NCBI RefSeq assembly: GCF_900639875.1
Contig: NZ_CAAAIA010000014.1
Coordinates: 1-49,289 of the forward strand
DNA from: Legionella impletisoli
Lineage (GTDB): Bacteria > Pseudomonadota > Gammaproteobacteria > Legionellales > Legionellaceae
Reading direction: 5' to 3'
DNA: 49,289 bases
Shown: positions 44,949 to 49,289 of the stretch, piece after piece
Layout of the letters: the number at the start of each line of letters is the position of its first letter
Numbering within the stretch: the stretch's first letter is position 1
Position numbers and translations under genes: made by a program
The notes under the pieces: generated by a model
Seen by the model: only the letters and a program-made list of their open reading frames with translations
Database searches by the model: none
Told to the model about the DNA's origin: nothing

Positions 44949-47294
44949 ATGAACTATATGCTAAACAATAATTACCGAAAGTTTCGAATTTACAAACGAC
45001 GCAATTTAAAGTTTGATTTTATAGCAGCCATTGTTGTGTTTTTAGTCGCAATTCCCTTGTGTTTAGGAATTGCACTTGCCTCTGGCGCGCCTCTTTTCTC
45101 TGGAATTATCAGCGGTATTGTAGGTGGCATCGTGGTTGGCTCACTCAGTGGCTCTCACGTTAGCGTCAGTGGACCTGCTGCTGGAATGGCGGCCGTCGTT
45201 TTGGCAGCTCTTACGCAACTTGGTGATTTTCACACCTTTTTATTAGCCCTTACCTTGGCCGGTGTGCTTCAAATCATTGTGGGAAGTGTTCGCGCTGGAT
45301 TTATTGCAGATTATATTCCTTCAAATGTTATCCAAGGCTTACTGTGTGCAATTGGAATACTCCTTATTGTTAAGCAATTGCCTCTTGCCTTTACTCTGTC
45401 TTCTTCGCTTGCAGAACTAAAACAACACTTGCTGGAAACGACTGAAGGACTCAGCATCCACCCTTTATATGAATTGTCTTATCATATCAATAGTGGTGCC
45501 TTGATTATTTCATTAACCTCCTTGGCTATTCTAATTTACTTCAGTAAAACAAAAATTAGATGGTTAAAAGTAATTCCCGGCCCGATTGTTGTAGTCATTG
45601 TCGGCATTATCTTAAACGAATTATTCGTTCTAACTGACTCTTATTTAGCACAAAATAGTCCTCAATTAGTCAATATTCCAGAAAACGATGGGCTAGCTGA
45701 CTTTTTTTCTCAGCTAAGCTCCCCTAACTGGGCGGCAATCACTAATCCTAAAGTCTATTTATACGCTTTTGTTCTGGCAACGGTTGCCTCATTGGAAAGC
45801 TTATTGAACATTAAAGCCGGTGAGCGATTAGATAAAAAACGTCGTTATTGCTCCAAAGATCAAGAATTAGTTGCTCAAGGATGTGGAAATCTTATTTCAG
45901 GTCTAATTGGTGGGATCCCAATTACGTCCGTTATTGTACGAACGTCTGTAAACATTCAAGCAGGAGCAAAAACAAAAATCTCCACCATTTTCCATGGTTT
46001 TTTTATTCTATTTGCAGTAATGCTTATTCCGCAAATGTTAAATAAAATCCCACTTTCATCGCTAGCCGCGATTCTCATTTACACAGGGTATAAACTCACT
46101 AGTCCAAGCATTTACTTAAACATTTACCGCCAGGGCTTAGACCGATTTATACCATTTATAACAACACTTGCCTGTATTGTTTTCTTTAATTTGCTCGCCG
46201 GTATCTTAATTGGCCTATGTGTGAGTTTGTTTTATATTCTGAAATCAAACAGTCAGGTTCGTATCGACATCATTAAAGAACGATATCCAAACGGCGTTAT
46301 CAATCGCTTAATATTGCCACAGCAAACCACGTTTCTTAATAAAGCATCGTTGGTGGCCGAATTAGATTCGATACCTAGAAATTCACAATTAATTATTGAT
46401 GCTCGTTATTCGGATTATATCGATAAAGAAATCATCGAGTTTATTAATGATTTTAAATCCGAACAAGCACCTCATAAGCAAATTTCCTTGAATCTTATTG
46501 GGTTTAAAGACCATTACGATATTCACAATTACGTAGATTTTATCAACGTCACAACCTACGATGTTCAGTCCATGCTTACTCCTGAGCGTGTTTTAAATAT
46601 TTTAAAAGAAGGAAATCAACGCTTCATTAACGACACTCGAATTCATCGCAGTTTGAAAATCGATGTTAAATTTTCCGCCTCTACCCAACATCCGATTGCG
46701 GTAGTGCTTGGTTGTATTGATTCTCGCGTTCCAGTTGAAACCGTTTTTGATATGAGTTTTGGTGATCTATTTTGTATCCGAGTAGGTGGCAATGTCATCA
46801 ATCCGGATGTTTTAGCTTCCATGGAATATGCTTGTCATATTGCCGGAGCAAAATTGATTGTCGTCTTAGGTCATACTCGTTGCGGAGCGATTCAAGCTGC
46901 TTGCGATCAAGTTCATGAAGGTCATATCACTCAGTTACTTGCTAAAATTGAGCCTGCCATTCAAGCTGAACAAAGTACCTCTTCCAATCGCACAAGCAAC
47001 AACATTGATTTTCTACAAAATGTAACGGAGCTAAATATTGCCAATACCCTCAACCAAATTTATAAAACAAGCACTATCCTTAGGAAGTTGCTGGATGAAA
47101 ATTCAATTGGCATGGTTGGGGCCATTTACGATGTCAGTAGTGGCGTAGTCAATTTTAAGGATTTTTCAAGCGAAGTATTGCTTCTCAACAAAAAACAAGG
47201 TGAATCTTTAGTACCTCATTTACAACACATTATTAAGTCCGCTAAAAAAGATGCCAAACCTGACGAACAAAAGGTATTAGAAGTAGAAGCATGA
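44949..47294 (+). CDS. SulP-family anion transporter fused to beta-carbonic anhydrase
   Basis: 781 aa. Residues about 20-430 are a SulP transporter with ten or more helices (FIAAIVVFLVAIPLCLGIALASGAP, split across helix 1; GSHVSVSGPAAGMAAVV; LESLLNIKAGERLD; NLISGLIGGIPITSVIVRTSVN). Residues about 435-545 are a diverged STAS-like cytoplasmic segment. Residues about 550-760 are a beta-carbonic anhydrase with zinc ligands in GCIDSR (Cys near 589, with Asp) and GHTRCGA (His near 642, Cys near 645). Such fusions are proposed bicarbonate or sulfate importers in which the enzyme consumes or supplies bicarbonate at the inner face. ATG at 44949; another at 44958. All zinc ligands are present. Confidence 0.93.
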   Translation: MNYMLNNNYRKFRIYKRRNLKFDFIAAIVVFLVAIPLCLGIALASGAPLFSGIISGIVGGIVVGSLSGSHVSVSGPAAGMAAVVLAALTQLGDFHTFLLALTLAGVLQIIVGSVRAGFIADYIPSNVIQGLLCAIGILLIVKQLPLAFTLSSSLAELKQHLLETTEGLSIHPLYELSYHINSGALIISLTSLAILIYFSKTKIRWLKVIPGPIVVVIVGIILNELFVLTDSYLAQNSPQLVNIPENDGLADFFSQLSSPNWAAITNPKVYLYAFVLATVASLESLLNIKAGERLDKKRRYCSKDQELVAQGCGNLISGLIGGIPITSVIVRTSVNIQAGAKTKISTIFHGFFILFAVMLIPQMLNKIPLSSLAAILIYTGYKLTSPSIYLNIYRQGLDRFIPFITTLACIVFFNLLAGILIGLCVSLFYILKSNSQVRIDIIKERYPNGVINRLILPQQTTFLNKASLVAELDSIPRNSQLIIDARYSDYIDKEIIEFINDFKSEQAPHKQISLNLIGFKDHYDIHNYVDFINVTTYDVQSMLTPERVLNILKEGNQRFINDTRIHRSLKIDVKFSASTQHPIAVVLGCIDSRVPVETVFDMSFGDLFCIRVGGNVINPDVLASMEYACHIAGAKLIVVLGHTRCGAIQAACDQVHEGHITQLLAKIEPAIQAEQSTSSNRTSNNIDFLQNVTELNIANTLNQIYKTSTILRKLLDENSIGMVGAIYDVSSGVVNFKDFSSEVLLLNKKQGESLVPHLQHIIKSAKKDAKPDEQKVLEVEA

Positions 47295-47362
47295 GTCTCG
47301 GAAACTTTCTATACCTTGGTCAGGGGATATCATTTTAAAATAAAAATAATTCAGGAGATTAT

Positions 47363-49066
47363 ATGCGAGCGTCGCAATGGTTATACGCCACCCTTAAAGA
47401 AAACCCTACTGACGCTGAAATCGTTTCACATCAATTGATGTTACGTGCTGGAATGATTCGTAAACTCGGATCAGGGCTTTACACCTGGATGCCCGCCGGT
47501 TTAAGGGTCTTGCAAAAAGTCGAGCAAATTGTCCGTGAAGAAATGAACCGAGCTGGTGCGTTGGAAATGCTCATGCCTGCCGTTCAGCCGGCAGAGCTTT
47601 GGCAAGAAACAGGTCGCTGGGACACGTTTGGTGGGCAGTTATTAACCATGAAAGACAACAGTGGACGCGATTATTGTTTTGGACCAACGCATGAAGAAGT
47701 CATTACCGACATTATGCGTAATGAATTACGCTCCTACAAGCAACTGCCGGTTAATTTTTATCAAATTCAAACCAAATTCCGTGATGAAATTAGACCTCGC
47801 TTTGGGGTGATGCGCGCTCGAGAATTTCTCATGAAAGACGCTTATTCGTTTCATCTTACCCAAGAATCACTGCAAAAAACCTACGATGCAATGTATGAGG
47901 CTTATTGCCGCATCTTTGATCGCTTGGGCTTAAAATATCGTGCCGTAGAAGCGGATACAGGAGCAATTGGAGGCTCTGCCTCTCACGAATTCCAAGTGTT
48001 GGCCGATTCAGGAGAAGATTTAATTTTTTATAGCGACCACAGTGACTATGCGGCCAATATTGAACAAGCCACGAGTCTTATTCCTCCCAAAGCAACTCGA
48101 ACTACTTCAAAAACCATCGAGAAGGTGGCCACCCCTAATCAAAAAACAAATCGCGAGGTGGCTGAATTTTTAGACGTTCCTTTGGAGCAAACCGTTAAAA
48201 CCCTGGTGGTTCGTGGTGAAGAACACCCCTTGGTAGCTTTGGTTTTGAAAGGCAATGATGAACTTAATGAAGTGAAAGCTTCGAAACACCCCTTGATTCA
48301 GTCTCCCTTAAAATTTGCTGATGAGCAAGAAATTTTAAATACACTTAAAGCACCCGTTGGTTCTATTGGGCCGGTGCATTTATCTATTCCTATCATTGTC
48401 GATCATCACGCGATGGCTTTGGAAGAATTTATTTGCGGCGCAAATGAGGCCGAACACCATTATTGTCATGCTGCTTGGGGCCGTGATGCCAACCCAACCG
48501 ATATCTATGACCTAAGAAACGTTAAGGTTGGTGATCAAAGTCCAGATGGTCAGGGAACTCTGCTGGCTTGTCGCGGAATTGAAGTAGGCCATGTTTTTCA
48601 ATTAGGCGATAAGTACGCCAAAGCAATGAATGCGGCGGTAGTAAACGAAGATGGGCAATTACAAACCATGTTGATGGGATGTTATGGCTTAGGGATCTCC
48701 CGCGTGGTGGCCGCCGCCATTGAGCAGCATCATGATGAACGGGGTATTCGATGGCCAAATTCCATTGCACCGTTTCAATTAGTCATTATCCCCATTAATA
48801 GTCATCGTTCACCTCACGTGCAAGAAAAAGCCGAAGCGTTGTATCAAGCTTGTTTAAATAAAGGCATTGAGGTGATGCTTGATGATCGCAATGAGCGGCC
48901 AGGTGTATTATTTGCAGATAATGATTTAATTGGCATCCCTCATCGCTTCGTGGTGAGTGACAAACATTTAGAAGCAGGAATGGTTGAGTATAAAGCACGT
49001 CAAAACGACACGGCCACAACCATTTCATTAAACGAAATAGATACGTTTTTAAATAGCCTTAAATAA
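47363..49066 (+). CDS. proS: Prolyl-tRNA synthetase (bacterial type)
   Basis: 567 aa, class II synthetase of the long bacterial type. Visible are [24 protein letters not shown] (split), [21 protein letters not shown] (motif 1 region), [25 protein letters not shown] (motif 2), the INS editing domain that clears Ala-tRNA-Pro (about residues 220-380), [17 protein letters not shown] (motif 3) and the anticodon domain (from about 470). ATG with AGGAG eight bases upstream. Separate from the SulP gene by 68 nt. Normal length and motifs. Confidence 0.98.
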   Translation: MRASQWLYATLKENPTDAEIVSHQLMLRAGMIRKLGSGLYTWMPAGLRVLQKVEQIVREEMNRAGALEMLMPAVQPAELWQETGRWDTFGGQLLTMKDNSGRDYCFGPTHEEVITDIMRNELRSYKQLPVNFYQIQTKFRDEIRPRFGVMRAREFLMKDAYSFHLTQESLQKTYDAMYEAYCRIFDRLGLKYRAVEADTGAIGGSASHEFQVLADSGEDLIFYSDHSDYAANIEQATSLIPPKATRTTSKTIEKVATPNQKTNREVAEFLDVPLEQTVKTLVVRGEEHPLVALVLKGNDELNEVKASKHPLIQSPLKFADEQEILNTLKAPVGSIGPVHLSIPIIVDHHAMALEEFICGANEAEHHYCHAAWGRDANPTDIYDLRNVKVGDQSPDGQGTLLACRGIEVGHVFQLGDKYAKAMNAAVVNEDGQLQTMLMGCYGLGISRVVAAAIEQHHDERGIRWPNSIAPFQLVIIPINSHRSPHVQEKAEALYQACLNKGIEVMLDDRNERPGVLFADNDLIGIPHRFVVSDKHLEAGMVEYKARQNDTATTISLNEIDTFLNSLK

Positions 49067-49102
49067 CCTTACGTCTTAACCTAATATGCTCCAACGTGCT
49101 TT

Positions 49103-49170
49103 GGCTTGACCAAAGTATCCATTTCAATGCTAGTGTATCACTCCGAACATTTGGATACCTCGGTCAAGCC
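49103..49170. repeat. 19-bp inverted repeat after proS
   Basis: GGCTTGACCAAAGTATCCA (49103-49121) and TGGATACCTCGGTCAAGCC (49152-49170) pair with two mismatches over 30 loop bases. No T-run follows. It may be a dispersed element or a factor-assisted terminator. Confidence 0.6.
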
Positions 49171-49239
49171 CATAGATATCTACACAAAAAGAATAATTAG
49201 TATTTAATATGGGATTTTAGTAAAAGTGGATAATAATAA

Positions 49240-49289
49240 ATGGATTTAGAGTTACGCCATAAAAAGCGTTATGAACAATTAGTAAGGTC
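49240..49289 (+). CDS. Possible start of a CDS cut by the right edge
   Basis: From ATG at 49240 the frame stays open to the window end (MDLELRHKKRYEQLVR...). The peptide is charged and helix-like. A weak GGATAA lies about nine bases upstream. Only 16 full codons are visible, so neither family nor reality can be decided here. Confidence 0.4.
   Translation, partial: MDLELRHKKRYEQLVR

Overview
The window is an AT-rich stretch of a gammaproteobacterial chromosome that looks like Legionella or a close relative (Legionellales). The GroEL (547 aa, Gly-Gly-Met tail) reads almost like the Legionella HtpB I remember. A pcm-like gene sits directly before tolC, as I recall for Legionella. There is an IcmL/DotI-like periplasmic protein, a eukaryotic-type pepsin, and a coiled-coil protein of effector-like build. 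I saw no tRNA, rRNA, CRISPR array, prophage or intact transposase. The species call is inference; no database was searched.

Layout. 1-2.5 kb: the 3' part of a coiled-coil protein gene (cut by the left edge) and a secreted pepsin-family aspartic protease. 2.6-5.4 kb: dps with a small membrane protein, an inverted pair of GTAG-type REP elements, a periplasmic amino-acid-binding protein and a Kdo hydroxylase (lipid A-core modification). 5.4-5.76 kb: a 110-bp tandem duplication, short direct repeats and the groEL terminator. 5.76-7.85 kb: groES-groEL behind a textbook sigma-32 promoter. 7.98-13.9 kb: dsbD, rimO and, convergently, glnE. 14-15.2 kb: a second stand-alone binding protein and a small unknown. 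15.35-20.06 kb: a reverse-strand cluster glyA-nrdR-nusB-thiL-pgpA-AI-2E-type permease, with several overlapping genes. 20.1-21.2 kb: a BON lipoprotein and a secreted unknown. 21.6-26 kb: an RND efflux adaptor and pump, followed by a MITE-like inverted-repeat element. 26.2-31.1 kb: valS, a second REP pair and an OPT-family transporter. 31.26-35.1 kb: histidine-degradation genes (hutI with a short-chain dehydrogenase, divergent hutG) and the IcmL/DotI-like protein. 35.4-41.4 kb: a FadL-like porin, an L,D-transpeptidase lipoprotein, ettA and kbl-tdh. 41.9-49.1 kb: a pcm-like gene, tolC, ttcA, a SulP transporter fused to a beta-carbonic anhydrase, and proS. A possible CDS starts at the right edge.

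How it fits together. Most genes are housekeeping: protein folding, tRNA charging and modification, one-carbon and nitrogen metabolism, thiamine and phospholipid synthesis. They suit an amino-acid-eating host-associated bacterium: hutI/hutG, kbl-tdh with glyA (threonine to glycine to serine), an OPT peptide importer and two amino-acid-binding proteins. The envelope genes (KdoO, FadL-like, L,D-transpeptidase, DsbD, RND pump and TolC) form a second theme. The RND pump has no outer-membrane channel in its own operon, so the TolC 17 kb away is a plausible partner.

The most interesting non-housekeeping items are the bacterial pepsin next to the coiled-coil protein, the stand-alone IcmL/DotI domain with a Sec signal, and a set of intergenic repeats. 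One dispersed element (20.47-20.61 kb and 41.47-41.58 kb) keeps its hairpin while the stem sequence changes, which suggests selection or a mobile origin based on structure.
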